Shown here: positions 27,144-35,109 of the stretch, piece by piece | Layout of the letters: every line of letters starts with the position of its first letter | Position numbering within the stretch: position 1 is the first letter of the stretch | Source of the DNA: Albimonas pacifica | GTDB lineage: Bacteria; Pseudomonadota; Alphaproteobacteria; Rhodobacterales; Rhodobacteraceae | Length of the DNA: 64,000 nucleotides | Direction of reading: 5' to 3' | NCBI RefSeq assembly: GCF_900113695.1 | Contig: NZ_FOQH01000004.1 | Coordinates: 124,001 to 188,000, forward strand | Translations under genes and position numbers: made by a program | Notes under the pieces: generated by a model | What the model saw: the letters and a program-made list of their open reading frames with translations, nothing else | The model's database searches: none | Told to the model about the DNA's origin: nothing

Positions 27144-27818
27144 ATGAGCGCACAGCACGAGGGCGGCCGGAAGGTCGAGACCGAAACCGAAACCGCGGAG
27201 GACCGCGCCGAGGACCAGGGCGAGACCTGGAGCGAGCACGCGGTCAGCGAAGGCGCCGGCGACACCGAGGCGGCCTGGGCCGAGGACGCCGCCATGCACA
27301 TCGCCGACGCCGAATCCGCCGGCGTGGTCGAGGAGGATCCCCAGGACGACCTCGAGGCCTCCCTCACCCAGGCCCTGGCCGAGCGCGACGAGCTGCGCGA
27401 CCGCCTGATGCGCGCCCTGGCCGAGACCGAGAACGTGCGCAAGCGCGCCGAGCGCGACGTGAAGGACGCGCAGGCCTACGGCGGCACCAAGCTCGCCCGC
27501 GACCTGCTGGACGTCTACGACAACCTCGGCCGCGCGCTGGAGGCCGCCGACGAGACCACCAAGTCCGCCGCCGGCCCGGTGATCGAGGGCGTCGAGCTGA
27601 CCCGCCGCGCCCTGCTCTCGGCCTTCGAGAAGCACAGGATCGAGACGGTGACGCCCGAGATCGGCGACAAGTTCGACCCCAAGCTGCACCAGGCGATGTT
27701 CGAGGCGCCGGTCCCCGACGCCCAGCCCGGCACGGTGATCCAGGTGATGCAGTCCGGCTTCACCATCGCCGGCCGCCTGCTGCGCCCGGCCATGGTCGGC
27801 GTCGCCGCCGCCGGCTGA
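27144..27818 (+). CDS. grpE: Nucleotide exchange factor GrpE
   Basis: The 224-residue protein starts with a disordered, Glu-rich leader (about 1-65), then a long coiled coil ([20 protein letters not shown]). The GrpE four-helix and beta-wing core follows, with [16 protein letters not shown] and the ending [17 protein letters not shown]. GrpE releases ADP from DnaK. The acidic leader is longer than in E. coli. It follows hrcA by 18 bp; dnaK-dnaJ are not in the window. A terminator hairpin follows. Confidence 0.94.
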   Translation: MSAQHEGGRKVETETETAEDRAEDQGETWSEHAVSEGAGDTEAAWAEDAAMHIADAESAGVVEEDPQDDLEASLTQALAERDELRDRLMRALAETENVRKRAERDVKDAQAYGGTKLARDLLDVYDNLGRALEAADETTKSAAGPVIEGVELTRRALLSAFEKHRIETVTPEIGDKFDPKLHQAMFEAPVPDAQPGTVIQVMQSGFTIAGRLLRPAMVGVAAAG

Positions 27819-27846
27819 GCCGCCGCCCGGCCCCGCGCCGCGCCCC

Positions 27847-27878
27847 GCAGGACCGGGCCCCTCGCGGCCCGGTCCTGC
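27847..27878. terminator. Terminator after grpE
   Basis: A perfect 12-bp stem (GCAGGACCGGGC and its complement) with an 8-nt loop lies 28 bp past the grpE stop and 22 bp past the convergent DUF1254 gene's stop. It can serve both. Confidence 0.75.
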
Positions 27879-27899
27879 GCGTCCGGGCGCGCCCGGGCG

Positions 27900-28934
27900 C
27901 TACTGCGCCGGCGTCGCCTCGGGGAAGGTCCAGGCGCCCTCCAGGATCTCGGCATGGGGCCGGTAGAGGCGCACGACGTAGCTCCAGCCGGGGGTGATCG
28001 GCAGGCAGTTCGCGCGCTCGGCCGTGCAGCCGCCGAAGCGCACCTTCACGCTCCCGTCCGCCTCCCGCGCCGCGGTGACGTTGTTGAGCGAATACCGCTC
28101 GAGGTCGTTCCTGGCGAAGAACCCGTCCGCGTCGTAGACGCTGATCGACCAGAAGCCGTCGACCGGCACCTCGCCCACGCTCATCTCGTAGACCGTCTCG
28201 CCGTCGTTCTTCTCCGGCACGACGCCGACGTAGAGCGCGTCCCTGGCCGGGTTGCCGCCCCAGCCGGCGGCGGCGCCGATCAGGTGCTGGACCGGGTCGA
28301 CCTCGTCCCGCGCCCCGAACATGCGGGCGGAATCGAGCCCGCCGCTCGCCGCCGACAGGTCGTTGAGCGCCTTGCGCAGCGCCGCCGCGCGCTCGACGTC
28401 CCAGTCCGGGATCTCGAAGGTCGCGCCGGGCCCCTGCTCGATCGTCATCGCGTCCTGCAGGGCGTGCACGGCGTCGAGGTCCGCGGGGTCGTTCGGGTCC
28501 ACGAAGGTGCGCACCAGCATCAGCACGTAGCGGGTGCCGATCTGCTCCTGGGTGAAGCGGTGTTCGCCCGGCTCGTAGATCACCATGGGCGTGTAGTGGT
28601 CCTCGTCGATCACCTGCATGCTCATGAACCGCGCGCCCGCATCGGGCAGGGTCACGGTGGCGGGCCCGGCCGCGAGGTCGAGCACCGCCGAGGAATAGAG
28701 CGTGTCGCGGTTCATGCGAATCACGTCCTGCGCGTCGATCGCCGCCGGCGCCCGCGCGTGGGAGAACTCGCCCGGCGGCGCGGCCCTCACGAACTTGGCG
28801 AAGTAGAGGTCGCTCTCGACCCGCTTGAAGTTGTCCAGGGTGACCGGTTCGGCCGCCGCGGCCGGATATGCGGGCAGCAGCAGCGCGCCGGCGACGGCGG
28901 CCGCCGCGAGGCGCGCGGGAAGAAGTCGGGTCAT
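27900..28934 (-). CDS. Exported DUF1254/DUF1214 protein
   Basis: A 344-residue protein with a signal peptide ending PAAAAE (about residue 29), an N-terminal DUF1254-type domain and a C-terminal DUF1214-type domain. Landmarks are VIRMNRDTLYSSAVLDLAAG, FMSMQVIDEDHYTPMVIYEPG and, in the second domain, DGFWSISVYDADGFFARNDLERYSLNN. Such two-domain proteins are common periplasmic proteins in proteobacteria, with no assigned reaction. GGGAGCC precedes the ATG. Two cysteines in CTAERANC are close enough to pair. Confidence 0.85.
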   Translation of the reverse strand: MTRLLPARLAAAAVAGALLLPAYPAAAAEPVTLDNFKRVESDLYFAKFVRAAPPGEFSHARAPAAIDAQDVIRMNRDTLYSSAVLDLAAGPATVTLPDAGARFMSMQVIDEDHYTPMVIYEPGEHRFTQEQIGTRYVLMLVRTFVDPNDPADLDAVHALQDAMTIEQGPGATFEIPDWDVERAAALRKALNDLSAASGGLDSARMFGARDEVDPVQHLIGAAAGWGGNPARDALYVGVVPEKNDGETVYEMSVGEVPVDGFWSISVYDADGFFARNDLERYSLNNVTAAREADGSVKVRFGGCTAERANCLPITPGWSYVVRLYRPHAEILEGAWTFPEATPAQ

Positions 28935-29201
28935 GGGCAAGGCTCCCTGCATCGGGCGCGCGGCTCCCGGGCGCGCCGTCCTCGACGATCCTCCTGAGGT
29001 TGATCCATGCAAGCAATCGAAACCGTGCCACGAGCGCAGCCGGGCGGAGGAGCGGGGGCCGGACGGAGGGCGGACGGGGGAACCGCGCGGACGCGACGCG
29101 CGGGAGGTCGCGCCGGGCGACGCTGGCGCCGCGGGGAATCCGCGTCTAGTCTCGCCCGGACCGCCCTCCGCGGCCCCCTCCTCCCCGGCCGGAGCCCGCC
29201 C

Positions 29202-29804
29202 ATGATCACCGACCTTCAGCACCTCCGCGACGTCTACGGAGAGCCCTCGCAACGGGTTCTGGACAAGGAGCTGAACCACCTCGACCGCCATTGCCTGCGG
29301 TTCCTGGAGCTGAGCCCCTTCTGCTTCGTCGCGACCTCCGACGGGACCACCGTCGACGTCTCGCCCAAGGGCGACCAGCCGGGCTTCGCCCAGGCCGACG
29401 GGTCATCGGCGGTGCTGCTGCCCGACTGGCCCGGCAACAAGCGGCTCGACGGCTACCGCAACGTGCTGAAGAACCCCCACGTCGGCCTGATCTTCCTGAT
29501 CCCCGGCCTGCGCGAGACCCTGCGCGTCAACGGCCCCGCCACGATCCACGAGGAGCCCGAGATCCTCGCCCCGTTCGAGCACAGGGGCCGCCTGCCGATC
29601 ACCGTGATGCGGGTCGAGGCGCGCGAGGTCTACCTGCACTGCGCCAAGGCCTTCCTGCGCTCGGGCCTGTGGGAGACCGACACCTGGCCCGAGAAGGCCG
29701 ACCTGCCCAAGCCCGGCGAGATGTTCAAGGATCACCTCAAGCTCGACGGCCCCGCCCTGTCGGACGAGGAGATCCACGGCTCGCTGGCCCAGACCCTCTA
29801 CTGA
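29202..29804 (+). CDS. PPOX-class FMN-binding flavoprotein (MSMEG_1061-like)
   Basis: A 200-residue split-barrel flavoprotein. It has FVATSDGTTVDVSPKGDQPGF and LLPDWPGNKRLDGYRNVLKN, the FMN- and phosphate-contact segments of the pyridoxamine-phosphate-oxidase-like superfamily. The layout fits the MSMEG_1061 subgroup, enzymes of unknown substrate. GGAG lies before the ATG at 29202, where the family begins; the longer frame upstream is Arg/Gly-rich shadow. It is the first of three closely packed genes (PPOX, VOC, YciA). Confidence 0.82.
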   Translation: MITDLQHLRDVYGEPSQRVLDKELNHLDRHCLRFLELSPFCFVATSDGTTVDVSPKGDQPGFAQADGSSAVLLPDWPGNKRLDGYRNVLKNPHVGLIFLIPGLRETLRVNGPATIHEEPEILAPFEHRGRLPITVMRVEAREVYLHCAKAFLRSGLWETDTWPEKADLPKPGEMFKDHLKLDGPALSDEEIHGSLAQTLY

Positions 29805-30211
29805 TGGGCGGCATCCGGGCCATGCCGGTGCTCGCCTGCGCCGATCCGCAGGCGGTGGCGGCGTTCCTGACCGCGGGGCTGGGCTTCACGCTCGCCGGCT
29901 GGTGGCGCGACGCGGAGGGCGCGCCCAGCTTCGGGGTGGCGCGCCTGGGCGACGCCACCCTGGCCCTGCGCCGGGCCGAGGCCGCGCCGGCCGCGGGCCC
30001 CGCGGAGGGCCCGGGCGCCTGGTCGGCCTGCATCTACGTCGAGGACGCCCGCGACTTCGCCACCCTCGCCGCGGCCAACGGCGTCGCCATCCGCCGCGGC
30101 CCCGAGGACACGCCCTACGCCTGCCGCGAAGTCGAGGTCGCGAGCCCCGAGGGCCACGTCCTGTGCTTCGTGCAGGACCTCGACCCCGGCCCCCGCGGCC
30201 CGGGCCTGTGA
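29804..30211 (+). CDS. VOC family (glyoxalase/bleomycin-resistance fold) protein
   Basis: A 135-residue single VOC domain built from two beta-alpha-beta-beta-beta modules. PVLACADPQAVAAFLTAGLGF is the first module and VASPEGHVLCFVQDLDP the last strands, with the metal-ligand-like Glu in CREVEVASPEG. Substrate is unknown. Its ATG overlaps the preceding stop by one base (TGATG), a clear coupling to the PPOX gene, so the two probably act together. Confidence 0.75.
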   Translation: MGGIRAMPVLACADPQAVAAFLTAGLGFTLAGWWRDAEGAPSFGVARLGDATLALRRAEAAPAAGPAEGPGAWSACIYVEDARDFATLAAANGVAIRRGPEDTPYACREVEVASPEGHVLCFVQDLDPGPRGPGL

Positions 30212-30231
30212 CCGACGCCCCGGGGGAGACC

Positions 30232-30612
30232 ATGACCGACGCGATCGAGCCCAGGGGCGACCTCGCCCTGCAGACGCTGGCGATGCCGGCGGACACCAAC
30301 GCCAACGGCGACATCTTCGGCGGCTGGCTGATGGGTCAGATGGACCTGGGCGCCTCGATCCCCGCCCGCGCCCTCTCCCGCGGCCGGGTGGCGACGGTGC
30401 ATGTCGAGGCGATGACCTTCCACCGCGCCGTGCAGGTGGGCGACATGGTGACGATCTACGCCGACCTGCAGAAGCGGGGCCGGTCCTCGATGCGCTACGG
30501 GGTCGAGGCCTGGATCACGCGGATGCCCTCGGGCGAGCGCCACAAGGTCACCGAGGCCGTCTTCATCTACGTCGCCATCGACGAAGAGGGCAAAAGCCGC
30601 CCCCTGCCCTGA
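30232..30612 (+). CDS. yciA: Acyl-CoA thioesterase, YciA type
   Basis: A 126-residue hot-dog-fold thioesterase. MPADTNANGDIFGGWLMGQMDLG contains the Asn/Asp active-site region and the helix of the hot dog; VHVEAMTFHRAVQVGDMVTI follows. YciA hydrolyses a broad range of acyl-CoAs and is part of the CoA and fatty-acid balance. GGGGGAGA precedes the ATG. It lies 20 bp behind the VOC gene, probably in the same transcript. Confidence 0.9.
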   Translation: MTDAIEPRGDLALQTLAMPADTNANGDIFGGWLMGQMDLGASIPARALSRGRVATVHVEAMTFHRAVQVGDMVTIYADLQKRGRSSMRYGVEAWITRMPSGERHKVTEAVFIYVAIDEEGKSRPLP

Positions 30613-30626
30613 GCGGGCGGGGGCGG

Positions 30627-30646
30627 CGCGCCGCCGCGGCGGCGCG
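30627..30646 (+). terminator. Possible terminator after yciA
   Basis: CGCGCCGCCG followed directly by its complement forms a 20-bp perfect palindrome 15 bp after the yciA stop. No T-tract follows, so this is a modest call. The remaining ~275 bp to the next gene holds nothing I recognise. Confidence 0.45.
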
Positions 30647-30923
30647 GCGTCCTCGATCGGCACGGGCGGTCGGAGGGGAAGGCCCCGGCCGAACCCGGGC
30701 CGAACGACGCGCGGCCGCCCGACGGGGCGACGAGCGGGATGCGCCGCAGGCGGGGTTTCAGGTCGCGACGTCAAGAAAGTTCGGCCACGGCGTCAGACCA
30801 GCCACGCCGGCGATCGACGACGCGCCAACCTCACGCGAGCCCGTGAAGCCGCGCAGGCGTCTCGCCGCGCACAGGGTCGGGCCGCGGCGCGCGACGCCCC
30901 ACGACGGGCCGGGCGCCCGCCCC

Positions 30924-31532
30924 TCAGTGCAGGTGCAGGTCGCCCGGCGCGCCGCCGGAGCCGGAGCGGCGGCTGGCGCGGATCGCGTCCTCGGCGTCCT
31001 CCTCGGTCTGCGCCTCGGCGGGCGCGGGACCGGTGCCGACCAGCGCCACCTCGGGCGAGACCTTGCGGGCCCGCCGCACGTCGGGCAGCGATTCCCAGCC
31101 GAAGGCGTGCTCGCTCGGGCCCTCTCGGCGCAGCCGCTCCAAGCGCTCCAGCGCCTCCTGCGGGCTGGGCCAGCGCTCGGGCTCGATCGGCCACAGGGCG
31201 AGGAAGGCCTCGCCCAGCTCCTCGAACCACTCCCGGCGGCGGGCGTGGAAGCGGGCGTGCACGGTGCGGAAGGTGTAGTCGGCCAGCGCGTCCGCGCTCT
31301 CCCACGCCGTCAGGGTCCAGGTCATCCGCGGATCGCCGGGGAACAGCTCCGGCTCCCCGACCTCGCGCCACAGGAAGCCGGGCGAACGCTCCGCCAGCAG
31401 GTTCAGGCGGTCGATGTTGTCCACGAAGCCGGCCATGCGCCGGTCCGCGCGGGGCCAGCGCATGCGGGCGATGTTGAACTGGGCGATCGGGCCGGCCAGC
31501 GCGAGGGCCGGAGCGTCGGCATAGGGGGGCAT
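30924..31532 (-). CDS. DUF3291 domain protein
   Basis: A 202-residue protein whose first ~145 residues are DUF3291: IAQFNIARMRWP, RMAGFVDNIDRLNLLAERSPGF-type segment, TLTAWESADALADYTF and HARRREWFEEL. The domain resembles dimeric alpha-beta barrel monooxygenase-like folds; its role is unknown. The last ~55 residues are an extra charged and Ala-rich tail ending PGDLHLH, unlike the usual short family members. The ATG at 31532 was chosen over one 72 nt upstream on domain position. It lies 185 bp downstream of the CoA-transferase gene on the same strand. Confidence 0.78.
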   Translation of the reverse strand: MPPYADAPALALAGPIAQFNIARMRWPRADRRMAGFVDNIDRLNLLAERSPGFLWREVGEPELFPGDPRMTWTLTAWESADALADYTFRTVHARFHARRREWFEELGEAFLALWPIEPERWPSPQEALERLERLRREGPSEHAFGWESLPDVRRARKVSPEVALVGTGPAPAEAQTEEDAEDAIRASRRSGSGGAPGDLHLH

Positions 31533-31717
31533 TGCGCGTCTCCAGGTCGGTGTCCGACTTTGCCCCGAATGGTTGGTCCAGGCCAACAGGCCCGTCGGTC
31601 GCAACCCGGGACCCGGAGGGCGGCCGCGCCGCCCTCCGGATGTCGTTCGGTGGTCCCCCCCCGGGGTCCGTCTCTTCCGCGGCGCGCCGAACGCGCCGGT
31701 CTTTCCGCGTGGCGCGC

Positions 31718-32947
31718 TCAGAGCGCGCCGGTCTCCTTCAGCGCCGCGATCCGCGCGGCGTCCAGGCCCAGCACTTCCGACAGAACCTCGTCGGTGTGCT
31801 CGCCCAGCATAGGCGCCGCGCGGCGATAGGCGATCTTCGAATCCGAGAACTTGATCGGGTTCGCCACGTTCGGGACGGTGCCGGTCGGCGACAGCGGGTG
31901 CGGCACCTCGACCTTCATGCCGCGGGCGATCACCTGCGGCTCCTCGAAGGTCTTGTCGATGGTGTTGAGGCCCGAACAGGGCACCCCCGCCTCCGGCAGC
32001 CGGGTCAGCCAGTGCTCCCGCGGCTTCAGGCGCATGCGGTCCGAGATGATCTCGGCCAGCGCCTCGCGGTTGGCGTTGCGGTCGGGGACGGTCACGAAGC
32101 GCGGATCGTCGGCGAGCTCCGGCACGCCCAGCTCCCGCGTCAGGATCTTGAACTGGCGGTCGTTGCCGCAGGCCACGATCACCTCGCCGTCCGCGCAGGG
32201 GAACGGCTGGTAGGGCGAGAGGTTGGGGTGCCAGGCGCCGGTGCGCTCAGGCACTTTCCCGCCGATGAAGTAGTTCATCGCCTGGTTCGCGAGCCAGCCC
32301 ACGTGGACGTCGAGCAGCGCCATGTCGATGTGCTGCCCCCGCCCGGTGCGCTCGCGGTGCTGGAGCGCGGCGAGGATCGCGATGGTCGAATACATGCCCG
32401 TGGTCAGGTCGCAGATCGCGAGGCCCACGCGCTGCGGCCCGGCGCCGGGGGTCCCGTCGGGGTTGCCGGTGATCGACATGATCCCGCCCAGGCCCTGGAT
32501 CAGGTAGTCGTAGCCCGGCTCCGGCGCCTTCGGCCCGGTCTGCCCGAAGCCGGTGATCGAGCAGTAGATCAGCCGCGGGTTCAGCGCCATCAGGTCGTCG
32601 GGCCCCAGCCCCAGCTTGGCCAGGCCCCCGACCTTGAAGTTCTCGACCACCACGTCCGCGGTCTTGGCGAGCTCGCGGATCACCTCCTTGCCCTCCTCCG
32701 AGCGGAGGTTGACGGTGACCGAGCGCTTGTTGCGGTTGGCCGACATGTAATAGGCGGCCTCCCGGGTGTCGTTGCCGTCCTTGTCCTTGAGGAACGGCGG
32801 CCCCCAGGAGCGGGTGTCGTCCCCGCCGTCCGGGTTCTCGATCTTGATCACGTCCGCGCCGAAGTCGGCGAGCATCTGCGTGCACCAGGGGCCGGCGAGG
32901 ATGCGGGAAAGATCGAGGACGCGGATGCCGTCGAGAGGGGCGGACAT
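31718..32947 (-). CDS. CaiB/BaiF family III CoA-transferase
   Basis: A 409-residue single-domain family III CoA-transferase that moves CoA between carboxylic acids. It starts PLDGIRVLDLSRILAGPWC, continues with SANRNKRSVTVNLRSEEG and NPRLIYCSITGFGQTGP, and has the catalytic aspartate in ICDLTTGMYST. The C-terminal small domain includes PCSGLNTIDKTFEEPQV. Close types are succinyl-CoA:(acid) transferases of mesaconate, malate or glutarate metabolism; the acid cannot be named. It stands alone. Confidence 0.88.
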   Translation of the reverse strand: MSAPLDGIRVLDLSRILAGPWCTQMLADFGADVIKIENPDGGDDTRSWGPPFLKDKDGNDTREAAYYMSANRNKRSVTVNLRSEEGKEVIRELAKTADVVVENFKVGGLAKLGLGPDDLMALNPRLIYCSITGFGQTGPKAPEPGYDYLIQGLGGIMSITGNPDGTPGAGPQRVGLAICDLTTGMYSTIAILAALQHRERTGRGQHIDMALLDVHVGWLANQAMNYFIGGKVPERTGAWHPNLSPYQPFPCADGEVIVACGNDRQFKILTRELGVPELADDPRFVTVPDRNANREALAEIISDRMRLKPREHWLTRLPEAGVPCSGLNTIDKTFEEPQVIARGMKVEVPHPLSPTGTVPNVANPIKFSDSKIAYRRAAPMLGEHTDEVLSEVLGLDAARIAALKETGAL

Positions 32948-33463
32948 GCAGGGGCTCCGGGCAGGAAGGGGGACGGGCGACGGGGTCGGACGGCGCCTCT
33001 CGGCGGCCGGTTCCGACTGGCGGGATGCGGGCGTCGCGTTCCGCAGGGCGCGTTTCGCGACGCGCGGGACGATGCACCGCGGCGCGTCTCAGCGCAAGCC
33101 GCCCTCCCGGGGCGGCGTCCCTGCGCGGGGCCGGCGGGCGCCGGGGCGCGGTCCCCGGCGGGGCCTGCGCCGTGCGGGGCCGGCAGGACAGGCGGCGGGC
33201 CCGTCGCGACCGTCCAGGCATCCAATCCTCGCGAGCCTGGAATACCAGGTGGGCGCCGGGTGCTTCAGGCCACGACCCGAAACAGAGCCAGCTCCCGCGA
33301 GAATGAATAGGCCACCAGGATTTGGGCCCGTGACGTGAGGGACAGCACCCGCCTGCCCCACGACATAGTCCTGCGCGCCCCTCTTGAGAAGGCCCGGACG
33401 CCTCGGCTTTTCGCGAACTCCACCTTGCCGCAGGCTTTGCGCAAGGGAATCGCCTCCCCCCTC
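32948..33463. other. Gene-free interval upstream of tRNA-Gln
   Basis: About 515 bp with no supported gene. The left half is GC-rich spacer. From about 33200 it becomes less GC-rich, with no protein-like frame. The tRNA promoter begins at its right end. Confidence 0.4.
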
Positions 33464-33492
33464 TTGACCCGCCCCCTGCCCGTGGGTAGGAG
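33464..33492 (+). promoter_or_regulatory. Promoter of tRNA-Gln
   Basis: TTGACC (33464-33469), a 17-bp spacer and TAGGAG (33487-33492) precede the mature tRNA 5' end by 15 bp. Confidence 0.6.
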
Positions 33493-33507
33493 AGCGGCCG
33501 TCGCCGT

Positions 33508-33581
33508 TGGGGAATAGTTTAACGGTAGAACAGCGGACTCTGACTCCGTCGGTCCTGGTTCGAATCCAGGTTCCCCAGCCA
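33508..33581 (+). tRNA. tRNA-Gln (anticodon CTG)
   Basis: A complete 74-nt tRNA. The acceptor TGGGGAA pairs with TTCCCCA, the D-arm is followed by anticodon stem GCGGA/TCCGT enclosing loop CTCTGAC (anticodon CTG, reading CAG), and the T-arm CCTGG-TTCGAAT-CCAGG is perfect. The discriminator is G and CCA is encoded. From position 33535 onward the sequence is duplicated at 44777-44823, so the 3' half is the attachment site of the integrated element and is now supplied by the element's own copy. The structure is undamaged. Confidence 0.95.
33535..33581 (+). repeat. attL: 47-bp direct repeat within tRNA-Gln
   Basis: The 47 bp from the anticodon stem to CCA are identical to 44777-44823. This is the left junction of the element; the integrase stop codon begins 10 bp beyond it. 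Confidence 0.95.
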
Positions 33582-33590
33582 TTGACTTTC

Positions 33591-34703
33591 CTACGCTTCT
33601 CCCTCGGTTGAGCCGGCCCCTGCGGGCCGGTTGGGAGGGCGGTTGGGAGCTTTCGTTCCCCTTTCGAGCTTCAGAATCGCATCGCGCGCCAGCTGCGGGT
33701 CTGTGGCGGCGTAGTGCTTTTCGAGGATCGCGGTGATCTCCGCATTCTTGTGCCCGGTGATCGCGCCGATCTGCGCATGTGTGCAGCCGACTCGCCGCAA
33801 GCGGGTCACGGCTGTTCCGCGCAGGTCGTTGAAGGTGACGCCAGCGACGCCGGCCTTGATCCGCGCCTTGCGCCAGCTCGACCGGAAGCCGTCCGCGGTC
33901 CAGGGCGTCCCGTCCTCGGTCGTCAGGATGATCGGCGAGCGGCGGGGGGTCGCATCCAGGAGCGCGCGCAGCGGCGCACCGACCGGAATCTCGACGCGAG
34001 CGCCAGTCTTCGACTGCGCCAGCCTGAGCGTCTTTCCGTCGTAGGCCGACCAGGGAAGGCGCAGGAGGTCGCCTTGCCGCTGTCCAGTCCACAGGGCCAG
34101 CATGAAGGCAAGCCGCAGGCGCGCCGGGGCGACCTTCAGGAAGGCTTTCTCGTCGGCCTCGGTCCAGATGCTTTCGGCCCGCGAGCCGCCCCAGACTCGC
34201 CCGGCGCGCTGGCACGGGTTGGCAAGGATGATGCCGCGATCCAGCGCCCAGGCGAGCGCGCGGGCGAGCACGGTGAATTCGTAGTCCGCGCGCCGGGGCG
34301 ACGCCTCAGCCCTTCGGTCGCGCCAGTCGAGGAAAACGCCTCGGGCGCCGGGGTCGGCCAGTGCCGCAAGCGGGAAGTCGCCGAACTCGGGCTCCAGCTG
34401 CTTGCGGATGATCTCCGCATAGTCGCGTCGCGTGCGCTCGGCGAGGTCGAGAAAGCCGCGGGCGCGCCTCCTGACGCCTCTGGACCGCTGGTAGGCATTG
34501 AGGACGTCCAGGAGCGTCCCTGTACGCTTGGGCTCCCTGCGAGCCTCCTGCGCCTCCCGGAAGGCCCGCGCGAACTCGGGCGACCCGTAGTCGTCAGGCA
34601 GGCGGGGGCCGCCCTTCCACGCGTAGAAGTAGACCTTGCGCGATCCGTCCGCGAGCCGCTTCGGGGCGCGATGAAGGCCGGGGTAAGGGTTAGCCCGCTT
34701 CAC
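33591..34703 (-). CDS. int: Tyrosine recombinase / integrase of the element
   Basis: A 370-residue tyrosine integrase. The N-terminal arm- and core-binding parts occupy about 1-170. The catalytic set is Arg209 in TGQRQGDLLRL, Lys232 in QSKTGAR, Asn292-Asp-Leu-Arg295, His318 in TGHKN and Tyr331 in EKHYAATD. The first position of the usual HxxR box is Asn rather than His, a tolerated but uncommon change. It inserts and excises the element at the tRNA-Gln 3' half; its gene ends 10 bp from attL. The start is GTG at 34703, 13 bp inside the preceding small gene, so it is coupled to the head-gene operon. No excisionase is obvious unless the MerR-like protein serves that role. Confidence 0.92.
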   Translation of the reverse strand: MKRANPYPGLHRAPKRLADGSRKVYFYAWKGGPRLPDDYGSPEFARAFREAQEARREPKRTGTLLDVLNAYQRSRGVRRRARGFLDLAERTRRDYAEIIRKQLEPEFGDFPLAALADPGARGVFLDWRDRRAEASPRRADYEFTVLARALAWALDRGIILANPCQRAGRVWGGSRAESIWTEADEKAFLKVAPARLRLAFMLALWTGQRQGDLLRLPWSAYDGKTLRLAQSKTGARVEIPVGAPLRALLDATPRRSPIILTTEDGTPWTADGFRSSWRKARIKAGVAGVTFNDLRGTAVTRLRRVGCTHAQIGAITGHKNAEITAILEKHYAATDPQLARDAILKLERGTKAPNRPPNRPAGAGSTEGEA

Positions 34704-34887
34704 GGCTCGACTTCCAAGCCTGCAGCGGAGTCGGCTGACCTTCAGCCGGCTTCAGGATCACGCGCAGCGAGCCGTCCGCTTCGATACGAACTTCACTCGC
34801 GCCGGCTTCCCGCGCCACATCGATGTAGCGCCGGGCCACGGCCGGAGTCGGCAGCTTCGGCCCGTCCTGTTTTGCGCGCTTGGCCAT
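34690..34887 (-). CDS. Small protein of the satellite, unknown function
   Basis: A 65-residue basic protein with KLPTPAVARRYIDVAREAGASE and an RIEADGSLRVILKP strand, ending in ARG-like KSSREAG. Short proteins of this look are common between joining protein and integrase or tail genes in phages of alphaproteobacteria, but I cannot assign a function. Its ATG overlaps the upstream TGA (TGATG; a GTG one codon earlier is possible), and its own end overlaps the integrase start by 14 bp. Tight overlap on both sides argues that it is real. Confidence 0.6.
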   Translation of the reverse strand: MAKRAKQDGPKLPTPAVARRYIDVAREAGASEVRIEADGSLRVILKPAEGQPTPLQAWKSSREAG

Positions 34888-35105
34888 CACAACCCCTTGG
34901 ACGTCGAAACCCGAACCTGGCGCGTCGGCCCGGTTCCCTGCGCCTTGGCGAGGCGTCTTTCGACGTCGCCAAGGGCACGCTCCAGCTCCGCGTCCGACTT
35001 GTAGGTGACGGACTGCCCATCGTATTCGACCGTCCGCAGGCCGTTGAACCGCGCCTTCAGGAGCGCGTCGCGGAAGCCTTCCAGGTCGGACGCGGAGTAG
35101 GCCAT
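34887..35105 (-). CDS. Head-tail joining protein, gpW-like
   Basis: A 72-residue protein with ASDLEGFRDALLKARFNG, the beta-hairpin VEYDGQSVTYKSDAELERAL and the basic end RQVRVSTSKGL. This matches the small phage head-tail joining proteins (lambda gpW type), which plug the portal after packaging and offer the platform for tail docking. In lambda-like phages the gene lies between terminase and portal; here it follows the capsid gene by 4 bp. In an element without tails it would be the interface with a helper phage's tail. Confidence 0.75.
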   Translation of the reverse strand: MAYSASDLEGFRDALLKARFNGLRTVEYDGQSVTYKSDAELERALGDVERRLAKAQGTGPTRQVRVSTSKGL

Positions 35106-35109
35106 GCGA

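Noticed and set aside
24492-27689. A 1065-codon minus frame that runs through rph and antisense to hrcA and grpE
   Set aside because: Only the last 239 codons are protein-like (RNase PH). The rest is Gly/Arg/Gln-rich shadow opposite two well-supported genes.
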